In this document: positions 13,269-26,900 of the stretch, in pieces
Layout of the letters: each line of letters begins with the position of its first letter
Position numbering within the stretch: position 1 is the stretch's first letter
DNA from: Syngnathus acus
Taxonomy: Eukaryota; Chordata; Actinopteri; Syngnathiformes; Syngnathidae
Assembly (NCBI RefSeq): GCF_901709675.1
Contig: NC_051104.1
Span: 5,313,501 to 5,377,500, forward strand
Direction of reading: 5' to 3'
DNA length: 64,000 nucleotides
Made by a program: the position numbers and the translations under genes
The notes under the pieces: generated by a model
What the model was told of the DNA's origin: nothing
The model's database searches: none
What the model saw: the letters and a program-made list of their open reading frames with translations, nothing else

Positions 13269-16200
13269 AATATGCTTTGCTGAGAAAGTTTTTGTACGCC
13301 TCATTTAATCATGTATGATTTTGAATTTGTCGATGGACATTTGTAGATTGATTTTACTGCTCATGGTGTATCACAAATGTTGCGCAATGTCTGTTGGTGA
13401 TGAAGTGCTGCTTCTAAAAGTGAAATTGGCATCAATGCTTTATGATCTCTGTGTACCGGATTGTGTGGGATTTGCAGTTTTAGCACTTTTTTAAAACCAG
13501 CACTTAACAAATGCGGTGGAGGAGAGACGTTCGGAGAAATGTGAGGTTATCAACTTCTGAGCGTTTGAACAATAGCAGTATTCCTTTTGATTGCTTCATA
13601 TTTAATAGATGAGGACGATGCCTGCTTGTCTTCTCCTTCTCAAGCGACATGAAACTCCACTCCTTTTCAAGTCCCACAAGACAACAGAGAGGGAAAAATA
13701 AGTCAAAGTGATGCACGCTCGAGCCTTACCACGATGTTATTTTAAAAGCACATGATTTTGTGTCACAGGTCAAAGGGCAACTCCGGCAGTGTTCCTGCAG
13801 CTCGTCAGACAAAATCTCCTCAAGCGTGCTCTTATTCTCTTTTCTTTTCCTCTCACAAGCTTCTGAATGAGCAACTTCAGGTGGCGCTTTAGCCGCCAAA
13901 GGTGCGACATCAGTTACACATGGCAGGCGCAGATGAAAAGGAGTGCGCTATACATTGATGCATATTTCCCTTTAATCAGAGTCAACGCGCAGCAAAGCCG
14001 TCATACAAGCGCTCTCACCTCCGCTTGGCTCTCAGGGGGGACCTGTCTGATCAAAGTCCCCCCCCCCAGTTCTCCCCACCTCTACTTCTTGATCAGTGAG
14101 ATTTAAGAACCGAAGCTTTCTTTTTCTTTCTCTCGGTCTGATTCTTTGTGTGGTTTCTGGAACCTTGCTAGTGTTTGTCATTGTTCCAGATCAGGTCAAC
14201 GGTACTCCATCACTTTTCGAAAGTATCTTGATGCCTTTTATTTCCAAACGTAGTCTCTTCTGATTTCCATCTGGAAGGAAAAACAATGTGACCCCAAAGG
14301 AAAGGTGGCATCAACGGAGAGATTTACAGCCTCATAAAAATGTGATCCACTGACCAGTGAGCACATCTTAAGTGGCGGTGTAATATGAGTGCAACATGCA
14401 ATGTTTTGTTGAACATGAGCTCCACACGCCCCACCGGTGCTTGCCAGTCTGTCTTGATACACTAACACGTGTGACGACTCTGTCGGCACACGCAGCGTGT
14501 CGATGATATGTGTGCACATTCATCAAAGTGATTCTATGGTTACATCAAAGATTTATAAAGCACCTACATGTCAGGACCGAAATGTACAAAACAATAAGCC
14601 CACATTTTGGAGCCCCCCCCCCTCTGTTGTGTCTCTTTTTCAATATGGACACGAGAGCTGCTCATCCTTTCCCCTGCCGCCTCTGCGCTGGTCTCGGGTT
14701 TCAAAAGTGTCCCGTCTCTCTTGGCCCTCAGAGATTAGTCATCTAATGAGCAGCAGGGCTGATCAGGTGAATAATTGATGACGGGAGGCTGGAGAAAGTC
14801 ATCGATCCGCTTGAGCTCCAAATGGAGAAGAGAAGGCAGACACCTCAGGAGGACAAGCTGGGCACTTTTAGTTGAAGCTACCACTTTACTCCAGATCATC
14901 CAGTCCAAACTGGTCCAAATGTTTTCATGCAAAGTAATATATTCGGGCAGATTCTTTCGCAGGCCGTCCTACACTTGTGCACTTTCCAATTCGTATAAAC
15001 GCTTGTATCCATGCTTTTTATGCCAAGATGAATAAAAGTGAAGCTAATAAATATATGTGCCAAATAACATTATTCTCACTATAAAACAGCATGCAAACAA
15101 ACAAGCTCCTAAATTCCCCAAACAAGGGAATTTGTCAGTAATGTTTCTCATAAACTGTAAAGTATGAGCAACACAGCAGCTGAAGTTTGTTTATGGCTGA
15201 ATTGATACAAATGACTGCAAACTACATTTTTAATTAAGAAAAAAACAATATGCACAGGCTTAAAAAAAAAACAAAAAAACGAGCCAGGCAGAAAACGGAA
15301 GCTGCCCTTTCTTTTCTTCCTCATGTATTCTATGTTTATATATTCATAGACGCCTCATGTACAAGTTCCCTGATAGGAAGATAAGACAAACAAACTCTCT
15401 GGTTCAAATCATCTACCTTAACTAAACATACCATCACCCCCACCCGCCCCCCCCATTCCACTTCCAGTCTGGTTCCATTTAGCGCTTCCTGAAGAGCATG
15501 AGAGATGACTGCACACTTCCCAAAGCCAAAACCAGAAATATGCTTTTGATTTGTATTTCTGCCTAGCTTGGCTCCACACATTCCAGCAAGTGCTTACACT
15601 ACATGAGGTGATGGACAGCTTACAGAATATGACTGAGATTTCCTTCCATTTTTTTTTCCAACAGCTGAGATTCAAGAAATGCTCAGCACGTGTGCTTGCA
15701 TGATACGTCGGGTTTAACTCTTTGAATGGAGATATGGTTGCGATTTAATTTTCATCTGTAAGCCAGCATGAGATTGCCAACTCAACCTTTTAGTGGGTGT
15801 GTGACACCGATCAAAAATAGTTGGGCACCACCCACTTAGGTAGGCTACAACGCAGAAAAGATTCTCTCCAACGTTTCTTTGATATAAATATCACATAGGC
15901 AATAAGGATTATTAGTGCTTGAGTATTTATTTTACAAACCCAACATTCTTTAGATAACTGAAAAATATGTTTTTCACAAAAACTCTACAGTGTGTGTGTG
16001 GGGGGGGGGGGTCCAAATGATTAAAATGAAGAAAAAAATCTGTGCCTCTTCCGAACTTTAAATATCCAGGAGTCAACCGTAGTTCTAAGTTGTAATATCA
16101 CCAACCACCACTAGATGGCTTACGTGTCTTAGTTGCATTTATGTGTTTTCAAACTGACTTCAACTATACTAAAAATTGGCCTAAATTTTGTGACGGATTT

Positions 16201-17618
16201 GGAATGACATGTAGGACAAAAATAATACCTTAACAATGTGAACGTTTTTGTTTGTGTTAATTTTGTGAAAAGACTTTTACAAAATGAGTTGTTGCTCTTA
16301 ATGTTGTATTCTTGTTCAGCAGTTTTGTGCCCTTTTTGAATGGTCAGAGAGTTCTTTGCTCTAAGAAAAAAAAAAAATACAGTTATTTGTTTGTTTGCTC
16401 CTCCAGCGTTCAAGCGGCCCATCCCTGTCTTAGAAAATTGACGAATGCATGTAGAGAGATGGCGCCTACTGCTGGATGTGGTGGGACATGCCCCCCCCCT
16501 CCCGTCCACTCCTAAGGCCACTTGTCACCCGATTCTCACATGGCTCGTGGCCATTATGTTGGTGACATTGCTCCAAATGGGCCTGCCCCCCTGCTCTTCT
16601 TTTCCATGTCGCTTAGTGGGGAATCCTCTCTGGGATGCTGCTCGTTGCCTTTCTATCCAGATGGTCAAGTGCTCCCTCCCAGTGTTCATTGGGGCAGGCG
16701 CCATTCGCCCAGGGGAAGTCCTGCCATCTGTTCCAATCTTGCCCTCACTTCTCATATGACTCAAAGTTTGCCATCCACTTTATGTACAGACTTTTCCACA
16801 CCATTTATGGATTCATCTTGTCATGTTTTGTCTTTCTTTCCAAAACATTGGAAAAAAAACGGATAAAAACCTTTCTTCAGTGGCATATTTTTCCCATTAC
16901 CTTTCCAGCCCGAATCACATCTCCTATTCTACTCGTGTGTGTCAACATTTGCCCGTGTGTGTCCAACAATGGCTTAAATGAGACGGAGAGCATCTTTCCG
17001 GAGTCGTCTCAGCTCGGGGGGAATTCGGCGAGATAACCGGATGCTAATGCCGACACTTTGCCTTTGGGGAATTACTGAGCAGTAACCTACATTCACTGAG
17101 TTGTCTCCGACATGAGGTTAATGAATCAGGCCTGCTGGAAGGGCAAACACGCTCTCCGCACGAGGAGCACGCACACACGTGTGGCTAATAACCATCATCA
17201 ATACAATAGTTCTAGACACAACTCACAACAAGGATGTCTGTGTTTGCTGTAGCGCAAAAGCTAACAAGGTTTGCAAGTAAGAAGCCATCTGAATCGCTAA
17301 TTCAGTTACACAGTCTGGCTCCAAGGAGTCGTGAGTGCGTGGGTAATAAGAGGAGGAGTGTTTTTTCTGCATAGAAATGTGTTTGAATGTTTGCTTGTGT
17401 ATGTTGGAGACATACATGGGTGCAGTGTCCTCATTGTTATTATTTTTGTTGTTTTTGGGATGTTTTTTAGTGTTTTGTAGACACGTGCAGGTAAAAATGG
17501 CCGTTTGCGCCGTTGTGGGAGTGTACACAACTGCCTTGCAGCTCCCCTCATTCACTTTAAATTCAGCACAACAGACTTGCTGAAGTCCCTTTTGGAGATT
17601 TTCAATTCTTCAGTCCAC

Positions 17619-17720
17619 CCAAATGCAATCTTCAACCCAATCAAAACTATTAACCCAATCTGGTAACCCAATCTGCTCAAAGTCCATTGCCACCAAGTGA
17701 GTGGGTTAGGAAAATAACCC
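17619..17720. repeat. Degenerate AACCCAAT-rich segment
   Basis: The words aacccaatc, aacccaatct and ataaccc recur four or five times within 100 bp. It resembles the TTGGGTTA-type termini of degenerate fish DNA elements, but no clear inverted termini or target duplication are visible. Confidence 0.3.
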
Positions 17721-20700
17721 AGCAGTTATTTATTTTTTATTCAGACAGCCATTCACCCTTAATTTATGTTCATAATTATTCATTTTTTGGGAATGTGGGG
17801 AGAAGCCTATTCAAGCTGCAGCGAGTCAGACACCATGCGGTCCTTTTCTCCACCGTTCTCCTTTTTACTATGTTATTGCTACTTTTGTATCCAAGTGGGA
17901 TATTCTCCACACCTCCATCCTACCTCATCCCCTTTACTTCCCTCCCCCTCCGTAACGGTGACTCTGGCTGGGATCCACTAACCGTCTCCCCCCTGGGAAG
18001 AACGCCATCTGACTTGGGTCGTCAGAATCAATTATGCTCATCCCCCTCTCCCCTCCCTCCTCACCTCAGCAGCATTTGCATGAGTCACATTTTTTTTTCT
18101 CAGATTCCTTACTTCTTCCCTTTACCAAGCGCACCTCTTGCACCTTGCCCCCCTTTTCTCCAAAGCACGTTCCCACCACCCTGAGGCTCCCCTGTCAGGA
18201 TCCAGGAATAATTCCCCTCCTTTTGCATGCTTTTTGGGAAAAAAAATACAAAGTGAGGTGATAAATTTGCAGTGATGTACTATAGAATGGGCGAGAGGGG
18301 GGGGGGGATAAATGAAGGAGAAGAGAATAGAACCCGGAAGGCACTTTTGCATGCTCAGCACAGCAGGAAAAAAAATGCGGTGCCGTCCTTTAAAGGGCTG
18401 AGATGAGGAAGGGGCGTTAAAATAGAGGTGGCCAGTACATTCAAGAGTTCACCTATGACCCCTCACTACTCAGAGAAAATATGATGAAGCGGCCTTTTGA
18501 TTGAAGCTGTATAAATGTGGTTTTGTAGAAAGAGTGAAGCTGGTAAAAATAATACATTTAGCCGCTTAAAACCAGTTAAAGTGGGCCTGGCTTTTTTTTT
18601 TTTCCAGCGTACGTGAAGATAATCAAAAACATGTTATTGGCTAGAGCAGAGGTTTTCTGCTACACCCAACTGTCCTCTTATTTAACAGATGACTGATTTC
18701 AAACTGCACTTTGCGAACAGACGGCAGGTTGGGGATAAGGGGCAGGGGGGGTCGATACGTTTGAAGGATTTCTGATGCAAACCTGGACCACCTGCCCGTC
18801 GACTAACACGAAATTCAAACAATGGCGGGTGTAATTGGCATCGACGTGCTTTAAAAGCCCTCCTCCTAGCCGACAAACACCTGCAGCTCATGAAGCCGTG
18901 CGGCCCCACGGGAAATCACACATTAGCATTTAGCCGTTTCATCTGCTGCTCTAATCGGAGCCAAACGTTTCAATAATACAACACAAGAGCGATTACGCAA
19001 CAGCGAGCAAAAAGAGGGGCACTCAGTGAAAAGGTATTTCCAGAAATGTGTGAAGCATTTGGCTCGATATCTGGAAGGTTCTGATGGGCTGCAAGGTGAA
19101 CCGCTCTCCGTGTGTTTATGTAATCAGTGTTACTAATTATAATTCAACTGGCCGGAAAATGATTGCAATACTTGTAGCATCTAAATCAACAGGTCAGGAA
19201 AGAACAGCCTTGCGAGCAGATGTGTAAAAATACACACAATAGCAAACATGATTAGGAATGAATAAACACTGACCTTCTCTCATCAAAAAATATCTTCTGG
19301 TGCAATAGTTGGGGGCCAACAAAGTTAGTTCTTCCACTTTTGCATTACTGCATTTTGGTTTCAATCAGAAATAAACCTCATGGCTCTTCCAGCTTACATT
19401 AGCGGCCAGGTTAGTTCATCTTCCACCCACTCTAAAACCACCCACCCCATCATCCACCTCATGAAGTTTCCAAGCTCTCCATTCCTAAAGTTTGGCAGCT
19501 TCTGATAAGCCCCTGTGGACTGCAACAGGCAGCAAATAGCCTATTGTTGCGAGATAATGTGAATTGTAATGTTCTCGGCTCTCTCGCCATGCACTCTGTC
19601 CTGACAGTTGCGGGCAAGGCTAGGCGCCAAGTATATATGAGCACCTGCCAAACATAGACGTCCATCAGTGGTGCTTTTACTGCCGAGAAGGAGAAGGGGA
19701 ATCCCTGAAGACTTGTGGGAAACAATCACCTCTCCCACAGTTGTTTCGAGAAAACTCACCTCCGCCCACTCAATCCAACCTTGGAGATTTTCGATCATCT
19801 TCCGAAGCTCGCGTGAACAAGCCGTGCGGTTGAGGCGATGCTGAAAGTGCAGCGAAAACATTGATAGAAACACGCCTGCTTGTTCCCGCTGGAAAGAACC
19901 TGAGTCAAACACTTGGGCTTTTGCTCACCCTGGTTGTTCCCTTGAAATTTTTATCTGCTGATTATTCAATTCACAAGATAACACCCGCGGTGAATCATTC
20001 ACAACCTTTCGTTTCACTAGAAATATTCATTGCGAGAACCTTCCATTTTTGAAAAGCGGTGAAATACTTTGGCTAGGTTACAATAACCGCGAGTAGGTGA
20101 GTTTCGATACCTTAAAAAAATCCTTGAATCAACATTCACAAGAAGCAGCGACTTCCTCTAATAAATAACTGGATTTCGAAAGATTCAAAGCTTGACTCAA
20201 CATACTTCTTTGACACCGATTCCTATTTAGCCAGGGAAGTATAACTGAGAGGATTACTGTTAATACAAACTCGGCTTTTCACATTTCGTATACGAAGCAA
20301 AATAAATGAAAAAGTTGCACCTTTGAAGTCCCTTGCTTTCCAAATTCAACAGCGTTTTACTGTCATCATCCATGAAGGGGGAAAAAAGGGATCCTCTGAA
20401 ATATAAGAATGTGGATTTAAAGTTGGCTTTCCAGTACAAGCACTTGGCAGGACTTTTAAAAAGTTACAAGGTCTTCTACCTTAGTTAGCTGAGGTAGCAT
20501 TTTACCTTTTTTTTCCACACACATCCTATTCATCTGTTGTCTAAGATAAAAGGTTCACAGGAAGCGTGAAGAAATGCTCTGAGAACTTAAATACTTCTAA
20601 ACAGGATTCTCCAAGAGGTAAAGGATGTCGAAGGCGGCGTATTCAGGTAATAAAAGACTGTTAATCTGTCAGATTAGTGACAAAAAATGAGTGTGTGGGA

Positions 20701-21461
20701 TTAAGGTAAAGCACGTGCATTCCTTTTGCTTTATTACTCACTTTACATATTCAGGGATCTTTTTTGGGGGACGAGCTACGCACCTAAATGGATTAAAATC
20801 ACAATTGGCTACTTGTATAAAAAGCATATAGCCTCCTCGTTGTGTCTTTGTGAGCGTCTCGCTTTGATGCTCAAGCAAGACGCCCACTGTCACTGTTTTA
20901 GAGCTCCACAATTGTCTGCTCGCTGGCTTTTAGGCTCCCATTTTGGAAAATGCTTAACACTGCCATTTATTGTTCTTCTGGTACGTGTCGGGAGTGCGGT
21001 GATTAACGACGCTGCTCATGAGTTTGGGGGAAATACTCCTCATCTGGGTCATATCTTCAACGTAGGCGAATAACCGCAAAGAGTTTGCGAGCATAAGCAG
21101 CAGCAGGTTATAAACTGGCGAGCAGATATAAAAGCAAGCTTCGACTCTCTGCCTCTTAGAGTTAATTCGACTATAATTACCGTCGGGCACCGAGGTGGCC
21201 GAGATTACAGTAGTGAGTTACACCTGATGCTGTGAGGGGGGGGAGCACATATTAAATATTTAACCGTTCTTTTTACCGTGAAGTCAATGAGGTGAGGCAA
21301 ATATTGCACGGTGGAGATCATGGCGCTCTTCCGTGTTCGAATAACACAATAAATGTCTGCAGTGGTGTTGTTGTTGTATAAAATCATTGAGCAACCACTT
21401 GGGTTGGCTTCACACCAGGAAAATGACATCATTTGCTGTCTTTTTAATTCCATCCTCCCTT

Positions 21462-21510
21462 TTAACTCATTCACTGCCAAGTTAATATCCGATGGCACTG
21501 AATGAGTTAA
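21462..21510. repeat. Short TTAA-ended palindromic element, copy 1
   Basis: A 49-bp hairpin with arms TTAACTCATTCACTGCCA and the reverse complement of TTAACTCATTCAGTGCCA (17 of 18 matching). Both ends are TTAA, the duplication left by piggyBac-type insertion. A related copy sits at 55571-55645, so this is a dispersed repeat and not a chance palindrome. Confidence 0.6.
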
Positions 21511-23878
21511 TGGCAGACAAGAAATGAGAAATGTAGCTATTTAGTGGAGCTTCAGAGTTTCTTTTTCCCCGTACAAGCACTCGGTGTGTATACGTGTGAC
21601 TGAGCGTAGGGTTCGGCAAACCTGACCAAATGATCACCGTGACCATGTGACACTCAGCCGCAGATACAAAGCTGGTCATTGTTCAGTCATTTTGAACAGA
21701 AGCCGATTAACTGGAGCATCACAAGGGGTGACACAATCAGGCTGCGAACGTCTTGTATGTTCAAGTGACCATGAAATGACCATCTGCAGAGCTGGATTTG
21801 AAGTGATGGTTGCTAATAAAATGAACTGTATAAAGTGCATGTTTCACTAGGCTTTCTAAAGTTTGCTTTTCTGCCCTCATCAAGCAGTGACATCACTCCA
21901 GAGTGGCGTGCTGGAATGGAAGGATGACACCATCTCTGCTGACTTGGATAACACTTGGCTCTGAGTCAGCTTCCTTGAGAAGACATTTAAACAGGTAAGC
22001 AACCTTAGAAGAAAAGTTTTATTCTTTGGTTAATATTCCCTAATGCCAATCACAATCATATGAGGAGAACGTAAGAACTTTAAATGCGCTATTATTTTGT
22101 TTCGACGTGACTAAACTGGACTTTTGGTATTACACTTGTATTCCCCAGATGACTCGTTCCATGTTTCCACTGTTGCCGTGAGACTTGTGTAACGTGTTAG
22201 ACACACATCTATTGCCTAGTTAAAGTCAATCTGCAGCTGTTTCACGGCTGCCTGCCAAGCATTCATCCTCTATATTGACCTCTGGAGAATTTAAATCTTA
22301 AAAACGTGGGAAATATCCTCCATATTGAGAAACACAATCAGGTTGATAACAGGTGATGCTAGAATATAGAAAGTTGTTCCATATTTAAATCGGGAGGAAT
22401 CAGTCCATTTGCTTTTACGCATTTTTTTTCTCCCAGGAGAGCAAAAGAGAAACTGAGAGTCCAGGATGAAGACTGCAATAGATGCTGCGCCCCCGGAGAG
22501 CCGAGAAGACGAGGGATGACAAAGAGGATAAAGACATGAAGGAGTAGTAGAGTGAGAGGTAAGGCGTTTAAAGTGATCTCTTAAGGGAATCGTCATTTTC
22601 CTTTGCCGGGTCGCTCTGGGTGACTGCGCACGCTTCATTGTTGTGAGAGCTTTCTGTGACAGGAGACAAACAGACGGATCAAACGGAAGAAAAAGTCAGA
22701 GCAAATAAAGTCACGCTCTCTCCCTCTTTGTTTCCCTTAACATTGTGCCAGAACGTACAACGTGTATGTCAAAGGAAGAAAGGCCTTGTTTCCGTACAGA
22801 AACTTTGTATGATTCATGTTTCCTCCGCTTTGATCTGTGAGCTGTGCACAGCCTCGGGATAAACCATTTCAGGTTGTCTAAACAATTTCCAATCACCGTT
22901 TCCATATTTAGGCTCTCGTATGAAGCAGAGGAAAGACGCAGAGAACGCCGTTGTTGCTGAGCAGCCGGGGGGATTTTATCCATCCAGTGTTTGACATTGA
23001 TCATGTACGTAACAATAGGTCAGTTTAGCGGCAAAGTGAGACCCTCTTAAAAAGCGCCCACCCTCGTCTTTCATCCTGGTCTCCAAATGCACATCTGCTC
23101 CCCAGCGACCCGACTCTCATCGCCCTCACCTCCGCCGCCGCCGCCACCACGCCTTTTCCTGTTGTGAAATCCACTCAGGCTCGTATTAGTAAACCTCACC
23201 ACCCCCAGAACCAATTCCGCCCTCCCACTTTGATTACCCGCCATCACTCAGATCGTTCTGAATTTAGGTGGCCAAACTTTTCCCACGCATAAACTTTAAT
23301 AGATAAGGTAAAAACATATCAGTGTAGACATTTAGCAATATTGTTTTTTTTAAATTGGAACAGTTGTGCTTACTCTTAATGTAAGTTCAAAATAAAATAA
23401 AAAAATCATACCATGTTAAAAAAAAATCATAATAATCTGCTATTTCATGCTACCATTCATTATCAAAAAAATAAGAAGCACAATACAGGCAAATTCGTTT
23501 TTTTCCCCCATTGTTTGACAACAATAAAAGTTTAATATACTGCATTCTCAAAAAAAAAAAATATTTTTAAGAATATGTCACGAACCACCGTTGGCCCGCA
23601 GGCCATACTTTGGCCATCCCTTCTGAACACCAATACTAGCCAACACCTCAAGTTTGAGTTACAGTGTCCAAGTGTGCATGTGTGTGTGTGCTTGTAAGTA
23701 TGAGCATGTGTGTGTGTGTGATGCATGACATCATTCAGCTGTTCCTCTGGGCACGACTCCATCCAACTAAATAATCCAGGCCAGCTCCATAAAGCAGGGA
23801 GTGCCGCCACATTCCCCCAGCCATGAAATATCAAGTGGTATTAAGTCACCGTAACTGTCAGCCGCCTTCCTTCCTTCC

Positions 23879-23908
23879 TACACACACACACATAACACAC
23901 ACACACAC
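23879..23908. repeat. CA-rich microsatellite
   Basis: Imperfect (CA)n run, interrupted once by taa. A complementary TG-rich stretch lies about 170 bp to the left (23679-23721). Confidence 0.8.
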
Positions 23909-26900
23909 AAAGACACAAAAAGCACGTTTTTGCACAATCAGCTTATTCTTTTATTTGGCAGACTGTTAAGCAACCAAGTTGTATTGTATATCACAAGCAG
24001 TACACATGAAGCAGGTGGCTCCATATTAACCTCGGCCCACTGTCAGTGCAGGAGAGTGCACCTAAAGGATCTGGTTTCTTTCATCCCTTCTTCCCTGCAT
24101 CCCCATGGACCCCCCAACACACACATTAGAAATGACATCAGAGTCTTCCTCCAGATGAGGCCAAAGTAGAGCATCACCCAAAATGAACTGTCAATATTAC
24201 TCCATCACAAACAACATAGATGTTGTGAGTCCCAGTTCCCACCTCACTAATGGATTTTTTTTTTCTTATCTATTTATTTATCATTTTTGATGTCTTTTTT
24301 TCCATCGGGTTTGAAAGATAACGCTTGGAAATTAATTGCCTGCCATGTAAGACAGTTTTCTCATTAATATTTGATTTGTAAATAAGCTTTGCTCTGATTG
24401 GGTCGCTGTACTTGAAGGCCATAAATATAAAACGATCAAATGAAAAACATTAAGTATGGCGGTAACTAAGACATATTTTTTTTGTCATAATAATTTTAAT
24501 TTATTCTGTGACAAGACAAAACAGGTGTGATTTACTTTCAGTTTACATTTTCATTGTTGAGAAGCTGTGACTCTTTATGCTTCCCTCCTAGCATTTCAAT
24601 GTCACAAGCAGTGTGGAATGTTAACAGGTGCTGGCTCAACTTTTGGAGCCACAAGAAATGCGACAGGAGAGAAGAACTTGAGAGCGCACCTGTTTCCCAC
24701 TGAGCTTGAGAGAATGAGATCCCGTTTCCCAGATCACACTTAAAACAAGGAGCCTCCAGCCAACGTTTTCCTTTTTCTCACAGCTTAAGAGAAACATGTA
24801 CGGTTTGCAAAGTGTTTGGGCTCTGATGGATGGATTACAAATTGTGCAGAATTGTCTCTCTGTATTTTCCCAAAGAGAAAGCCATACTTCATTAACCAAT
24901 CACTCGAATGAACAACCATCTTGATAGAGAAACCTCTTCTTGCCAGAAGAAATTTTTTTCATGATGATCTTCCCGCCAGTATCCATCATATAAGCCCGTG
25001 ACAACATTATGCTAATCAGTTGGCCTTTCGACAGTCTCGCGCACAGAGAAATCATGTTAGGTTGCTTTCGAATCACCTTCAGATTGATGTTTAGTGACCC
25101 ACGTAAGAGCGGAGATGAGTGATGGCCAAAAATGCATCTGTTGATGGTGAAGAAAAAAAAAACCCCGGGGGTGCTCTGTGGCAGACAGATGTTTACGGCT
25201 ATCTGAAAGACACACATAGAATTCATGCTTGGATCCTTTCCAAGGAAGCGTAGGTGCTTTCGAGACATATGGACCTTCTGGGTCATCACCTGCACTCAGA
25301 GGTTCAGAGGTGACTCATTTCTCATTGACATTAGATTAGACACGTTTAACCGGATTTAAGCAGGGCTCCCTGTTCCCTTCAGCCTGCCCTGATTTGATTT
25401 GAGCTCATCTTGTAAGTCAGTGACTGCAGAGAAGCATGTTGCGGGAGCCTTCCACTGACCATCCTGCAGATTTGACTTTTGGAAAGGTTCGCTTAGTTTA
25501 AAAAAAAAAAAATTGTACCAGGCTACGCGGAAAAGCAGGGAATGTAAAGCAGGCATGTTAAACTGATTGATTTTATTATTCCACATCTTATCTTTGCCGC
25601 GTTTACTTTTAGCCTGCACTTTAAATGCAAGCTAAATGCCATATCAAACACAAAAGCAGATGATGCGAGTTGAGATCTCTCTGGGATTTGCTTGACGAGA
25701 TTGACTCTGCTCTCAAGTGCCCACCCCCACCCCAGGCTAAATGCTCCTCACTTGACTAAATGGCCTCTTGTCTGCCGTTAGCTCTTCATTACTTCTCTTC
25801 ATCTAAATATGCAAAGTGAAGATGAGTGGCAAATGTATATATCATGCTGTAAAGTGCAGGTAGAAGTCAAAACGAAGATGCCAACGCTCACAAATACTCG
25901 TCAATAGTTATGCGCATGTTCTTGAGTCATGCAAAAAAAGCCAACCCGAAGTTGTTCCACAAAAGTTTCTATCAAGCGGCAATGTCCCAATACTTTTGCC
26001 TTCACTTTGCTTGCTCTTTGAGTTCTAACTACACTTTGATGCAAAGTAGCAGAGCAGTCAAAGAAGAAAATAGCGGCCGTTGCATAAATGCAATCCCCGG
26101 CTCGTATTCAAAGCAGGTAAATTAAATTGAAAGAAGCAAAAGGACCTGAGCGCATGTCTATTTAAACACAGCCTAATAAGATCTGTGCTGTACATAAGAA
26201 ATTCAAAAGCTTCTTTTTTTTTTGTGTTGATGTCCACGAGCAGGCATGCGGCAATGACAACAGTGACAGAATGTCTCTACCAGCCTGCTCAGCTTCCATC
26301 TGGTGCGACATCTGAATAGGCTGCCCAAAACATGTTTTTGGGCACTGGTTTGCAAAAAGTCATCCTTTAAAGCTAACATTAAGTGTTTTTTTTTTTTATC
26401 AGTCTGGCTGTTAAAAAGACAGAAAAGCTTCTGTGAGCTGTTTTATCACAAGACACACAAGGCAGGGAAAATTGATGAAAAGAAATAACCTTTGAAAAGT
26501 TATGGAAGTTAACTCACGGGATGATGTTCCTTTTTACCAAGTGGCTTGGAATGCAAGATGTGCCGCCTACAGGTCACCCGGGTCTGCTTACATGTAAGGA
26601 AAAGCACACAAGCAAACAAAAAGCCCATACGGGTGGGAGGCAACGTGCTGCACTTCAGAACCAAAACCACACAAGCAAGCAACCTCAAACTTCTCAGGGG
26701 CTTGGAAGAGAACCCGGGCTCCAGTCAACCAGTCTTGACCACATTGGAGACACAGATGGAAAAGAGAACCTCAAGAAAACAAAGAATTCAACATGGAGCT
26801 TTTCCAAATCAGTGCCTGCTTTTGAATCCTCACATTTTTTTGTGCTTTTTTATTTTTTTTACCACGCAAATGCAGTGATGTAGATTATATTATTTCAGTC

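Noticed and set aside
17687-18184. 165-codon plus-strand open frame
   Set aside because: Pyrimidine-rich, proline/serine/leucine composition, no domain, no supporting splice sites or homologous block.
21127-21134. TATAAAAG as a core promoter
   Set aside because: It stands alone, with no downstream coding exon or conserved start context.
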